In this document: positions 53,166 to 62,400 of the stretch, piece after piece
How the letters are laid out: the number at the start of each line of letters is the position of its first letter
How positions within the stretch are numbered: the stretch's first letter is position 1
Source of the DNA: JAFCUW01 sp049897565
GTDB lineage: Bacteria > Pseudomonadota > Gammaproteobacteria > Burkholderiales > Burkholderiaceae_D
Assembly (NCBI RefSeq): GCF_049897565.1
Contig: NZ_JAFCWM010000024.1
Location: forward strand, 10,727-74,726
Length of the DNA: 64,000 nucleotides
Reading direction: 5' to 3'
Program-made: the position numbers and the translations under genes
The notes under the pieces: generated by a model
What the model was told of the DNA's origin: nothing
What the model saw: only the letters and a program-made list of their open reading frames with translations
Database searches by the model: none

Positions 53166-54362
53166 TCAGAGGATGCTGGCCAGCGCGCACTGGCGGAAGT
53201 GCGCCGCCGCCTGCTCGGTCTGGCCGAGCGCTTCGTGCATCTGCGCCAGCTTCAGGTGCGACTCGCGCACCATGCGCGGCTCGGTGGCGTCGGACAGCGC
53301 CTGCTCCAGGTAGCGCTGGGCTTTGCCCCACAGCTTCTGTTTCAGGCACAGCGAGCCGAGCGCCAGCGCCAGCTCGGCGTCGTTCGGGCGCTGCTTGATC
53401 CACTGCTCGCAGTATTCGATCTGCGCCAGCAGCGCCGGCGTGCCCGATGGCGCCGCGGCGTCCCGGTAGGCGCGCACCACGCGGTCGTCCCACTCGGCCG
53501 CTAACGCTTCTTCGGCGGTGGCGCGCGCTTGCTCGTGCAGCCCGCGCGCATTGAGCGCGGTGGCGGCGTGGGCGGCGATGTAAGGCTTGATGCGGTCGGC
53601 CTGCGGCACCGTCGCCCACACGCGCTGGATCGATTCGGCGTCGTGCGAGTTATCCGACAGCAGCGCGTCGTACGCCAGCTCGCGCAGGCGCGCCGACAAG
53701 GCCGGATGCAGCGCCTTGTGCTTGTCGAGCGAGCGCACCAGGCGCAGCACCTCGGGCCAGTTCTTGGCCTGCTGGTGCGCCTTCATCGACCATTGCAGCG
53801 CGTGGATGTGGCGCGTGCCGCTGGCGTTCAGTTCAGCCACCGCTTCGAGCGCCGCTTCCGGCTGGTGGTCGTCGACCAGCAGTTCGGTCACCGTCATCAG
53901 GCGCGCCGTCTTCAGGGTGCTGTCGTGCACCGTGCCGGCCAGCCAGGTGTCGCGCCGCGCCGGCTCGCGCATGCGGTGCGCCGCGCGCGCGCCGATCAGC
54001 GCGGCAAGACCGGCGTTCTCGGGCAGGTCGGCCGCCTTGGCGGCGGCTTTTTCGGCATGGCCGAAGCGGCCCTCGAACAGCGCCTTGAGCGCATCGCGCA
54101 AGCCCTTGTTGCCGTCGCGTTCGCGCTTGCGGCGGCGGTAGGCGGCCACCCGCGCCGGCATGCTGGTGGTGGCAAAAAACGCGCGCACCAGCGCATACAG
54201 CAGGATGAACAGCAGCACTTCGAGGACGACGAAGAAGTTGAGCGACAGGTCGATCCGGTGCGGCGGATAGAACACCACCACGTTGCCCGGGTTGAAACGC
54301 GCCGTGACGGCGATGCCGATGGCGGCCGCCATCAGCGCAACTAGCCAGAGAAGGAGGCGCAT
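53166..54362 (-). CDS. hemY: HemY-like membrane protein with TPRs
   Basis: 398 residues. Two N-terminal membrane helices (LLLWLVALMAAAIGIAVTARF; LNFFVVLEVLLFILLYALVRAFF) precede a cytoplasmic or periplasmic TPR region with RPNDAELALALGSLCLKQKLWGKAQRYLEQAL. This is the hemY of the enterobacterial/betaproteobacterial hemCDXY operon, not the Gram-positive oxidase of that name. It modulates haem synthesis in unclear ways. It starts one base after the hemX stop. Confidence 0.9.
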   Translation of the reverse strand: MRLLLWLVALMAAAIGIAVTARFNPGNVVVFYPPHRIDLSLNFFVVLEVLLFILLYALVRAFFATTSMPARVAAYRRRKRERDGNKGLRDALKALFEGRFGHAEKAAAKAADLPENAGLAALIGARAAHRMREPARRDTWLAGTVHDSTLKTARLMTVTELLVDDHQPEAALEAVAELNASGTRHIHALQWSMKAHQQAKNWPEVLRLVRSLDKHKALHPALSARLRELAYDALLSDNSHDAESIQRVWATVPQADRIKPYIAAHAATALNARGLHEQARATAEEALAAEWDDRVVRAYRDAAAPSGTPALLAQIEYCEQWIKQRPNDAELALALGSLCLKQKLWGKAQRYLEQALSDATEPRMVRESHLKLAQMHEALGQTEQAAAHFRQCALASIL

Positions 54363-54363
54363 G

Positions 54364-55473
54364 TTATGGCTTCGCCTTGTAGGTGCGCACCGCGTTCAGG
54401 CTGTCGGCCAGCGTCGGCATGTCGATCGCCAGGTTGTTCGCCTGCACCTGGCGCAAGGTCGCCTGGGCGGACTGGGTGGTGCGCGCGCGCGTGTCGAAAT
54501 ACTTGACGAGCATGTTCTGCGCCGTGATCAGGTCGCTGCGGAAGGCGGCCTCGTTGCGCGACAGCAGCGCCAGGCGCGCGTTGAGCAGGCGCAGCTTCAG
54601 GTTCTCGCGCAGGAAATACGCTTCGCTTGGCGACAGCATCAGCGCCTCCGGCGTGTCGACGCTGCGCACGCGGATCAGCTGACGGATCTCGTCCCACATT
54701 TCGCCGGTCCAGCCGGTCCACACCTGCTGCACACGCGCGCTAAACGCGTTCGGCTCCGGCGCCGGCGCGCCCGGCTTGCCGGCCACGATGCGGGTTTTCC
54801 TGGCCAGCTCGGACGGCGCCACCGGATTGTGGTCCGACAGCATCGGCAGCTTGTCGACTTCGGCAATGACGTTGTCGATGCGCAGCGCCACGCCGGCCAG
54901 GTCGATGCCCGGCAAGGCCTTCAGCTTTTCGGTGTCCTTGGCAATGGCGCGGCGGATGGTGATGAACTGCGGCTTGTCGGCGCGCGACAGCGATTTGTCG
55001 GCATTGGCCAGCGCGATCAAGGCGCCCTGCACGTTGCCGGCCAGCTGCAGCTGCTGGCTGGCGGTCGACAGCACCTGCTCGATTTCGGCCAGCGCCCACT
55101 CGTCGCGGTTCTTCGACAGGTCCTGGTACAGCTGCTCGAGCGCCAGTTGCTGGCTCTGCGCCTCGCTCTGGCGGCTTTCCAGCACGCCGACCTTGGCCTG
55201 CAACTCCTTGGTCTGCTCCTGCACCTGGCGCGCCAGCGCGATCGTCTCGTTGCTGATGGCGTTGCTCTTTTGTAGGCTGCGCGCCACTTCCTGGCGCAGG
55301 TTGTTCAGCCGGCTATGGGTCGACCAGGCCAGCGCGGCGAGCAGCAGCAGCAACACGATCACCACTTTCGACAGCGGCCGCTGCAGCAAATCGGCGAAAC
55401 TTTCTTCCGGCTCGACGGGGGCGGCAGGCACCGGCGCCATGGTTTGTTCTGGTTGTGTAGGCAATTCGTTCAT
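54364..55473 (-). CDS. hemX: HemX-like membrane protein
   Basis: 369 residues. One membrane helix near residue 35 (VVIVLLLLLAALAWST) is followed by a long coiled coil (VLESRQSEAQSQQLALEQLYQD) and a helical periplasmic domain. This is the HemX family named as an uroporphyrinogen-III C-methyltransferase by old annotations but lacking that enzyme's motifs. It overlaps the hemD stop by four bases (ATGA). Confidence 0.9.
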   Translation of the reverse strand: MNELPTQPEQTMAPVPAAPVEPEESFADLLQRPLSKVVIVLLLLLAALAWSTHSRLNNLRQEVARSLQKSNAISNETIALARQVQEQTKELQAKVGVLESRQSEAQSQQLALEQLYQDLSKNRDEWALAEIEQVLSTASQQLQLAGNVQGALIALANADKSLSRADKPQFITIRRAIAKDTEKLKALPGIDLAGVALRIDNVIAEVDKLPMLSDHNPVAPSELARKTRIVAGKPGAPAPEPNAFSARVQQVWTGWTGEMWDEIRQLIRVRSVDTPEALMLSPSEAYFLRENLKLRLLNARLALLSRNEAAFRSDLITAQNMLVKYFDTRARTTQSAQATLRQVQANNLAIDMPTLADSLNAVRTYKAKP

Positions 55474-56240
55474 GCGTGTGATTGTAACGCGGCAAGCAAC
55501 GAGGCGTCGCCTGATCCCGCGAGGGTGAGCCGGGTAAGGCCAAGGGTGCTTGCCGTTTCGGCGATGCGCGCATGCGGCACGATCAGGCGCTGCTGTTGCA
55601 TTTTAACTACAGCGGTCGCGTCATCGAGTTGCGCGAGCAAACCGAGCAGGCCGCGCAACGCCTCCGAACTGGTGATGATCCAGTCGTTCTGCCGCGCCAG
55701 CAAGTGCTGCAACGTGGCCGCCAGTTGCGGCGTCAGCGCCGGCACGCAGCGCCGGTAGGCCGCCACGGTGGTGACGTCGGCGCCGGCGGCGCGCAGGCCG
55801 TCGCCGATCAGCTCGCGGCCGGTTTCGCCACGCACCAGCAGCACGCGGCGCCCGGCCAGCGCCGCCAGGTCGAGCGAGGCCAGCAGGTGTTCCGAATCGC
55901 TGCGCGTGACATCGATCGGGCTGAAGATGGTGGCGTTGCCGTCATGCAGGCCATGGCTGGCCAGGCAGGCGCGGCTCGCTTCGCCCAGCACCGCCAGCGC
56001 CACGCCGTCCGGCCAGCGCTGTATGTGGGCAAAGGCGGCGTCGATCGCGTTCGGCGAGACGAATGCGACCAGCGCGTAGCCGCTCAGGTCGGCCAGCGCG
56101 GCGTGCAGCGCCGACGTGTCCGCCAGCGGCAGAATCTCGAGCAGCGGCAACACCACCGCCTCGCGCCCGAGCGCGGTCACACTGTCCGCCAGCGCCTGGC
56201 ACTGCGCCAGCGGGCGGGTGATCACCACCGGATCAGGCAT
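55470..56240 (-). CDS. hemD: Uroporphyrinogen-III synthase
   Basis: The ATG at 56240 gives 256 residues and overlaps hemC by eight bases. The two-domain fold is shown by VVITRPLAQCQALADSVTALGREAVVLPLLEI, the linker, and ALVAFVSPNAIDAAF. The second domain has RVLLVRGETGRELIGDGLRAAG and WIITSSEALRGLLGLL. It cyclises hydroxymethylbilane to uroporphyrinogen III with inversion of ring D. It is the second step of the hemCD pair. Confidence 0.94.
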   Translation of the reverse strand: MPDPVVITRPLAQCQALADSVTALGREAVVLPLLEILPLADTSALHAALADLSGYALVAFVSPNAIDAAFAHIQRWPDGVALAVLGEASRACLASHGLHDGNATIFSPIDVTRSDSEHLLASLDLAALAGRRVLLVRGETGRELIGDGLRAAGADVTTVAAYRRCVPALTPQLAATLQHLLARQNDWIITSSEALRGLLGLLAQLDDATAVVKMQQQRLIVPHARIAETASTLGLTRLTLAGSGDASLLAALQSHA

Positions 56241-57216
56241 CGGCAGCGTCCGCCTGCGCCTTGCATTCGGCCAGGATCGCGTGCGCGTCCTGCCCCTGCA
56301 GCAAGTCGGCCACCTGCTGGCCGAGCCGCTCGGGCGCGTCGGCCGGGCCGCTCGCTTCAGCGGTGGCAAAGCGCTTGCCGTCGGGCGTGCCGACCATCGC
56401 GCGCAAGGTCATCTGCTCGCCCGTCAACGTCGCGAACGCGGCCAGCGGAATCTGGCAGCTGCCGCCGAACACCTTCGACACCTTGCGTTCGGCCGTGACG
56501 GCGCGCGCGGTCGCTTCGTGGTTCAGCGGCGCCAGTACGGCGCGCATGTCGACGTCATTGCGGCCGGACAGGATCTCGATCGCCATCGCGCCCTGCCCCG
56601 CGGCCGGCAGGCTGTCGGCCGGATCGAGCACGGCGCGGATGCGCTCTGGCAGGCCAAGCCGCTTCAGGCCGGCGGCGGCGAGGATGATGGCGGCGTAGTC
56701 GCCGCGATCGAGCTTGCCGAGGCGCGTGTCGAGGTTGCCGCGCAGCGGCTTGATGACCAGGTGAGGATAGCGCGCCGCGATCAGCGCCTGGCGGCGCAGG
56801 CTGCTGGTGCCAACCACCGCACCGGCCGGCAAATCGGCCAGGCTGGCGTAGTCGTTCGAGACGAACGCGTCGCGCGGATCTTCGCGCTCGAGCACGGCGG
56901 CCAGCTCGAACCCTTCCGGCAGATCCATCGGCACGTCCTTGAGCGAATGGACCGCCAGGTCGGCGCGTCCTTCGGCCATCGCCACTTCCAGTTCCTTGAC
57001 GAACAGGCCCTTGCCGCCTACCTTGGACAAGGCGCGGTCGAGGATCTGGTCGCCACGGGTGGTCATGCCGAGAATACGAATGTCGCAGGTTGGATATAAT
57101 AAAGACAATTGGGCGCGGACATGCTCGGCTTGCCACATCGCCAGCCGGCTCTCGCGCGAGGCGATGATCAAGGTCGCCGGCGTCAATTCAGTTGCTTTCA
57201 AAACGGATTCTTTCAC
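56233..57216 (-). CDS. hemC: Porphobilinogen deaminase
   Basis: 327 residues. It opens LIIASRESRLAMWQAEHVRAQL. The catalytic Asp lies in LAVHSLKDVPMDLPEGF. The pyrromethane cofactor is bound by the Cys in FGGSCQIPLAAFA. GTSSLRRQALIAARYP and RGNLDTRLGKLD are present. It joins four porphobilinogens into hydroxymethylbilane. It is the first gene of hemCDXY and is divergent from ppc. Confidence 0.97.
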   Translation of the reverse strand: MKESVLKATELTPATLIIASRESRLAMWQAEHVRAQLSLLYPTCDIRILGMTTRGDQILDRALSKVGGKGLFVKELEVAMAEGRADLAVHSLKDVPMDLPEGFELAAVLEREDPRDAFVSNDYASLADLPAGAVVGTSSLRRQALIAARYPHLVIKPLRGNLDTRLGKLDRGDYAAIILAAAGLKRLGLPERIRAVLDPADSLPAAGQGAMAIEILSGRNDVDMRAVLAPLNHEATARAVTAERKVSKVFGGSCQIPLAAFATLTGEQMTLRAMVGTPDGKRFATAEASGPADAPERLGQQVADLLQGQDAHAILAECKAQADAADA

Positions 57217-57343
57217 TGTCGTTAAGCCTTAAAACGGCGCATGCCAGTTATCGGCCCATGCATAGAATCACAAATTTTATCATGCGCCCCCCTTGCAGAC
57301 CCCGGCTTTCAGCCTTTGCATCAACATTCTCTTTGTGGTGAAT

Positions 57344-60157
57344 ATGGATAAATTAGTGGAAAACCAGGCTGCTGCAAACCAGGCGTCCGACAAGGACGCT
57401 CCCCTCAAGGAAGACATCCGCCTGCTCGGGCGCCTGCTGGGCGACGTGCTGCGCGACCAGGAAGGCGAAGCCGTGTTCGACGTCGTCGAAACGATCCGCC
57501 AGACGGCGGTGCGCTTTCGGCGCGAAGACGACGCCGAAGCGGGCAAGGAACTGACCGACCTGCTGGCCAGACTGACGCAGGAGCAGACCATCACGGTGGT
57601 GCGCGCTTTCTCGTACTTTTCGCACCTGGCCAACATCGCCGAAGACCAGCACCACATCCGCCGCCGCCGCGCCCACCTGCTGGCCGGCTCGAAACCGCAG
57701 CAAGGCAGCGTCGGTTTCGCGCTCGGCAAGCTGAAGGCCGCCGGCGTCACCCGCGACACGGTGCAGACGTTTTTCCGCGACGCCCTGATCGTGCCGGTGC
57801 TGACCGCCCACCCGACCGAAGTGCAGCGCAAAAGCATCCTCGACGCCGAGCACGACATCGCCCGCCTGCTCGCCGAGCGCGACCTGCAGCTGACGCCAAA
57901 GGAACGGCGCGCCAACCTGCAGCTGCTGCAGTCGCGCATCGCCACCTTGTGGCAGACGCGCATGCTGCGCTACTCGAAGCTGACGGTGGCCGACGAAATC
58001 GACAACGCCCTGTCGTACTACCGCATCACCTTCCTGCGCGAGCTGCCGGGCCTGTACGACGACATCGAGGAAGAGCTGGCGGCCCAGTACCAGACCGAGC
58101 CGGCCGGGCCCGGCGCCGCGCCGTACGTGCAGATGGGCAGCTGGATCGGCGGCGACCGCGACGGCAATCCGAACGTCAACGCCGGCACCATGCAGCAGGC
58201 GCTGGTGCGCCACGCCACCACCATCCTCGACTTCTATCTCGACGAAGTGCACACGCTGGGCGCCGAACTGTCGATATCGACCTTGATGGTCAGCGTCAGC
58301 CCGGAACTGCAGGCGCTGGCGGACGGCTCGACCGACACGTCGCCGCACCGCAGCGACGAGCCGTACCGGCGCGCCCTGATCGGCATGTACGCGCGCCTGG
58401 CCGCCACTGCCCGCGCGCTTGGCGCCACCAATATCTTGCGCAAGGAAGTCGGCCACGCCGCCGCCTACGCCGACGCCGGCGATTTTTCGGCCGACCTGCA
58501 GGTGCTGATCGCGTCGCTGCAAGCGAACCACGGCGCCATCCTGGCGCACCCGCGCCTGGCGCGGCTGCAGCGCGCCGCCACCATTTTCGGCTTCCATCTC
58601 GCCTCGCTTGACATGCGCCAAAGCTCCGACGTGCACGAGCGCGTCCTGGCCGAACTATTCGCCCGCGCAGGAGTCGAACCATCATATGGTTCGACAAGTG
58701 AAGCGCAGAAGGTCGAATTGCTGCTCGCCGAACTGGCCCATCCCCGCCTGCTGTTTTCCCCGTACACCGACTACACCGAAGAAACCAACGGCGAGCTGGC
58801 GATCCTGCGCGCGGCGAAGGAAATCCGCGAGCGCTATGGCGTGCGGGCGATCCGCAACTACATCATCTCGCACACCGAGACGGTGTCCGACCTGCTCGAG
58901 GTGCTGCTGCTGCAAAAGGAGACGGGCCTGTTGCGCTCCGGCGCGGGCGAACTCGATGCGATGGTCGTGCCGCTGTTCGAGACCATCCCCGACCTGCAGC
59001 GCGCCGCCGGCATCATGGCCGAGTGGATGGCGCTGCCGCTGGTGGCGCAGCTCATTGCCAGCCACGGCCAGCTGCAGGAAGTCATGCTCGGCTACTCCGA
59101 CTCGAACAAGGATGGCGGCTTCCTCACCTCCAACTGGGAGCTGTACAAGGCCGAGATCGACTTGGTGAAAGTGTTTGCCGACGCGCGCGTCAAGCTGCGC
59201 CTGTTCCACGGCCGCGGCGGCACCGTCGGGCGCGGCGGCGGGCCGAGCTACGAAGCGATCCTGGCGCAGCCGCCGGGCACCGTCAACGGCCAGATCCGCC
59301 TGACCGAACAGGGCGAAATCATCGCCTCGAAGTTTTCCAACGCCGAAATCGGCCGCCGCAACCTCGAGCTGCTGGTGGCCGCCACGCTCGAAGCGAGCCT
59401 GATGCCGCACGTCGAAGGCGGCGTGCACAGCCAGCGGCTGGCCGGCTTCGAAGCGGTGATGGCCGACCTGTCGCAGCGCGCCTACCAGGCCTACCGCAAC
59501 CTGGTCTACGAGACGCCGGGCTTCACCGACTACTTCTTCGCCGCCACGCCGATCGCCGAGATTGCCGAGCTGAACCTCGGTTCGCGCCCTGCCTCGCGCA
59601 AGTCGACGCGCCGCATCGAAGACCTGCGCGCCATTCCGTGGGGCTTTTCGTGGGGCCAGTGCCGGCTGCTGCTGCCTGGCTGGTACGGCTTCGGTTCGGC
59701 GATCGGCGGCTGGATCGCCGACGGCGAGCGCGACGAACGGATCGCCACCTTGCAGGCGATGTTGCACGAGTGGCCGTTCTTTGCCACCTTGCTGTCGAAC
59801 ATGGACATGGTGCTGGCCAAGACCGACCTGGCGATCGCCTCGCGCTATGCCGACCTGGTGCCGGACGCCGAGCTGCGCGAGCGCATCTTCAAGCGCATCT
59901 CGGGCGAGCACGGCAACACGCTGCGCTGCCTCGAGACGATCACCGGCGCGCACGAGCGGCTGGCCGGCAACCCCTTGCTGGCGCGCTCGATCCAGAACCG
60001 CTTCGCCTACCTCGATCCGCTGAACCACTTGCAGGTCGAGCTGATCCAGCGGCACCGCGCCAACGCCGGCGCCCCGGTGTCGGCCGACAACCGCGTACAT
60101 CGCGGCATCCACCTGTCGATCAACGGCGTCGCCGCCGGCTTGCGCAACACCGGCTAG
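57344..60157 (+). CDS. ppc: Phosphoenolpyruvate carboxylase
   Basis: The ATG at 57344 gives 937 residues, the standard size. The catalytic His is in VLTAHPTEVQRKS. The PEP-binding loop is RLFHGRGGTVGRGGGPSYEA. The other signature is GYSDSNKDGGFLTSNW. The C-terminal end INGVAAGLRNTG is typical. It fixes bicarbonate onto PEP to make oxaloacetate, replenishing the TCA cycle. Its promoter shares the 127-base space with hemC. Confidence 0.97.
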   Translation: MDKLVENQAAANQASDKDAPLKEDIRLLGRLLGDVLRDQEGEAVFDVVETIRQTAVRFRREDDAEAGKELTDLLARLTQEQTITVVRAFSYFSHLANIAEDQHHIRRRRAHLLAGSKPQQGSVGFALGKLKAAGVTRDTVQTFFRDALIVPVLTAHPTEVQRKSILDAEHDIARLLAERDLQLTPKERRANLQLLQSRIATLWQTRMLRYSKLTVADEIDNALSYYRITFLRELPGLYDDIEEELAAQYQTEPAGPGAAPYVQMGSWIGGDRDGNPNVNAGTMQQALVRHATTILDFYLDEVHTLGAELSISTLMVSVSPELQALADGSTDTSPHRSDEPYRRALIGMYARLAATARALGATNILRKEVGHAAAYADAGDFSADLQVLIASLQANHGAILAHPRLARLQRAATIFGFHLASLDMRQSSDVHERVLAELFARAGVEPSYGSTSEAQKVELLLAELAHPRLLFSPYTDYTEETNGELAILRAAKEIRERYGVRAIRNYIISHTETVSDLLEVLLLQKETGLLRSGAGELDAMVVPLFETIPDLQRAAGIMAEWMALPLVAQLIASHGQLQEVMLGYSDSNKDGGFLTSNWELYKAEIDLVKVFADARVKLRLFHGRGGTVGRGGGPSYEAILAQPPGTVNGQIRLTEQGEIIASKFSNAEIGRRNLELLVAATLEASLMPHVEGGVHSQRLAGFEAVMADLSQRAYQAYRNLVYETPGFTDYFFAATPIAEIAELNLGSRPASRKSTRRIEDLRAIPWGFSWGQCRLLLPGWYGFGSAIGGWIADGERDERIATLQAMLHEWPFFATLLSNMDMVLAKTDLAIASRYADLVPDAELRERIFKRISGEHGNTLRCLETITGAHERLAGNPLLARSIQNRFAYLDPLNHLQVELIQRHRANAGAPVSADNRVHRGIHLSINGVAAGLRNTG

Positions 60158-60498
60158 CGCTCAACCCGCCGGGGTCAGTGGCGACAAACGGACACGGCCC
60201 CGGTTGTTGGCGACCCAATTCCAGCTTTTAAGGTCGCGCTCGTGTCCGAATGTCGGCACTGACCCCGCTGTGGGAACCGGGTTTGACAGCAACATATCCG
60301 TGGCGAAACAGCAACCCGCCGGGGTCAGCAACCCACCGGGGTCAGCAACCCGCCGGGGTCAGTGCCGACAAACGGACACGGCCTCAGCAGGTTCGACAGC
60401 AACATATTCGTGGCGAAACAGGAACAATTCTCGTTTTGTAAGATTTTTGTTAAGAGTCGGCCTAGAATTACCGGTTTCGCTTCCACCTGGACACGCTG
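60158..60498. repeat. Mosaic of short direct and inverted repeats
   Basis: This 341-base gene-free stretch lies between ppc and a kinase gene. Three tandem 17-bp units GCAACCCGCCGGGGTCA fill 60311-60361. A GGGGTCAGTG..GACAAACGGACACGG element occurs at about 60171-60200, inverted at about 60238-60266, and again at about 60355-60381. A 35-base sequence with GACAGCAACATAT occurs at about 60281-60315 and 60391-60425 with a few mismatches. The right end is AT-rich and probably holds the promoter of the kinase gene. Confidence 0.85.
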
Positions 60499-61842
60499 AT
60501 GAACCGGCGGCGCCTCGAGTCGACCAGCCTTGCCGTTGCCGCCGTCCTGCTTGCGCTGGGCAGCGCGGCCGGCGTGGCCTACGTCTGGCAAATTTCCCCG
60601 CTGCCGACCGCGCTGCTGTCGCTATTGGTAACCATCGCAGTAGCGTGCGCGCTGTCGCTGCTGTGCATCCGGCGCCTGCTCGCCACGCGCGGCGCCACCG
60701 CCACCGAGTTTCGCCAACTGCACGCGGATCAAGCCGGCCAGCGCCAGCAAGCGCAGCGGGCGCTGGCGATGAGCGAACTGAAGCTGCGCGAAGTCATTTC
60801 GATCATGCCAATGACGCTTTTCATCAAGGACCCGGAATCGCGCATGCTCATGATGAACAAGGCGGCCGAGCAGCAGTTCGGCTTCGATTTTTCGGTCGTG
60901 TCCGGCAACAACGCGCACACGATGTTTCCGCCCGAGCAGATGGCGGTGTTCCTTGCCAACGACAGGGCCGCGTTCGCCAAAGGCGAACTGGTCATCCAGG
61001 AAAACTTGACGTTCAGCCACTCGCACAATGAAAACCGCGTCTTGCAGACGTTCAAGAAACCCATCTTCGACGCCGTCACCGGGGAACCGGATTTTCTGAT
61101 CTGCATGAGCGTCGACACGACGGACCGCAAGCGCGCCGAGCAGGCGCTGCAGGCATCCTGCCTGCAGCTGCGCCAGCTGATGGCGCACCTGGACGCGGCC
61201 AAGGACGAAACGCACCGGCGCCTGGCGGCGGCAATCCACGACGAACTGGGCCAGAACCTGATTGCGCTGAAAATCGATATCGAGATGCTGCACACCCGCG
61301 CCGGCGACCGCCATCCCCGGCTGCGCGGCAAGGCCGGGCACGCGCTCGACACAGTCAATGCCAGCATCGGCTCGGTACGCGCGATCATCAACGAGCTGCA
61401 CCCGAACACGCTGGCGCTTGGCCTGACCGCGGCGCTGGAGTGGCTGGTTGGGCAGTTCGAGGCACACAGCGGAATCGCCACGACGCTGAGCGTCAGCGGC
61501 GCCGACGCGGGCGGCCAGGACCCGCGCCGTACCGCAGGCCTGTTTTACATCGTGCGGGAGACGCTAATCGATATCTTGCAGCACGCGCGGGCGATGCAAG
61601 TCGAGGTCACCGTCGCGTTTCGCGTCGAGCAACTGGCGATCACGATCGTCGACGACGGTGTCGTCTCGGCGCAGCGCGCAGCGGGCGACGGCGGCGGCTT
61701 CGGCCTGCGCGGCATCGGCGAACGGGTGGCCGTGCTTGGCGGCCAGATGCTGGTCGAGCGGCGCGGCGGCGGCGCCGGCACGAGCGTGGTGATCCTCATG
61801 CCGGCCGCGACAGGGGCGGTCGAACTGGCGGTCGCCGAATAG
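60499..61842 (+). CDS. NarX-type sensor histidine kinase with PAS domain
   Basis: 447 residues. Two membrane helices lie at about 12-34 and 36-57. A PAS domain follows at about 90-215 (VISIMPMTLFIKDPESRMLMMNKAAEQQFG). The HisKA_3 motif is RRLAAAIHDELGQNLIALKID with the phosphorylated His near residue 246. The HATPase domain has GLFYIVRETLIDILQHARA and GGFGLRGIGERVAVLGG. It normally phosphorylates a LuxR/NarL-type regulator. None is adjacent, so it is an orphan kinase. The nearest candidate regulator in the window is damaged (9068-9678) and is not linked. Confidence 0.92.
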   Translation: MNRRRLESTSLAVAAVLLALGSAAGVAYVWQISPLPTALLSLLVTIAVACALSLLCIRRLLATRGATATEFRQLHADQAGQRQQAQRALAMSELKLREVISIMPMTLFIKDPESRMLMMNKAAEQQFGFDFSVVSGNNAHTMFPPEQMAVFLANDRAAFAKGELVIQENLTFSHSHNENRVLQTFKKPIFDAVTGEPDFLICMSVDTTDRKRAEQALQASCLQLRQLMAHLDAAKDETHRRLAAAIHDELGQNLIALKIDIEMLHTRAGDRHPRLRGKAGHALDTVNASIGSVRAIINELHPNTLALGLTAALEWLVGQFEAHSGIATTLSVSGADAGGQDPRRTAGLFYIVRETLIDILQHARAMQVEVTVAFRVEQLAITIVDDGVVSAQRAAGDGGGFGLRGIGERVAVLGGQMLVERRGGGAGTSVVILMPAATGAVELAVAE

Positions 61843-61847
61843 GCCAG

Positions 61848-62285
61848 TTACGGTCCGTTTGACGGCAAGCTGTTCACGGCCCGAGTGCTGCGCCGCTCCG
61901 CGGCGGCATTGTGCTGCGCGCAGCGGCCGATGTCGCTTGCGATGAAGGTTCTGCCAGGGCCGTCGGTGAGCACAACGGTGCAGCGAAAAGGTTTGCCGGA
62001 CAACGGCCAATGTCCTGCCGGAATCTGCGCTGCGATGTCGAATTCGACGGTGATCGTCGCGGCAGCAAGATCTGCAGGCACAAAGCCGTGATGCGCCAAC
62101 ATTACGCCTAGCCGGTCGGCGAATTTTTCGGTCGTCAAGCCAGCTGACGGCGTGGCCGGCAGCGCGCGGCGCTCGTGCAGCATCAGGTGCGTCGCGCCGC
62201 TACCATCGCGATGGTCGGCGCACAGCATCCCCAATGCCCAATAACCGTCGATGTCGTTGTTGCGGCTGACGAATGCGCCGAGCAT
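61848..62285 (-). CDS. Hypothetical protein, 145 aa
   Basis: Opens MLGAFVSRNNDIDGYWALGMLC and continues with HLMLHERRALPATPS, TVEFDIAAQIPAGHWPL and FRCTVVLTDGPGRTFIASD. Strand-rich and without a signal peptide. The ATG at 62285 has no ribosome site. A good AGGAGAG lies near 62330, but in another frame, where a GTG follows; the same frame as this ORF stays open only to about 62348. A missing start through a frameshift, or an N-terminal truncation, is possible. I do not recognise the family. Confidence 0.55.
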   Translation of the reverse strand: MLGAFVSRNNDIDGYWALGMLCADHRDGSGATHLMLHERRALPATPSAGLTTEKFADRLGVMLAHHGFVPADLAAATITVEFDIAAQIPAGHWPLSGKPFRCTVVLTDGPGRTFIASDIGRCAQHNAAAERRSTRAVNSLPSNGP

Positions 62286-62400
62286 GCCGGCGGCGACGTC
62301 TCGCAGATTGCGGAAAAGGCCACGCTTCTCTCCTGCCGGTCAGGTTAGACAAACGGCCACCTTAGCATAGTGACACGCAGCCCAAAAAAGAGCGGCGGTA

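Noticed and set aside
53166..54362. Protoporphyrinogen oxidase (the other gene named hemY)
   Set aside because: The protein has two N-terminal helices and TPR repeats and no FAD motif, and it sits in the hemCDXY order.
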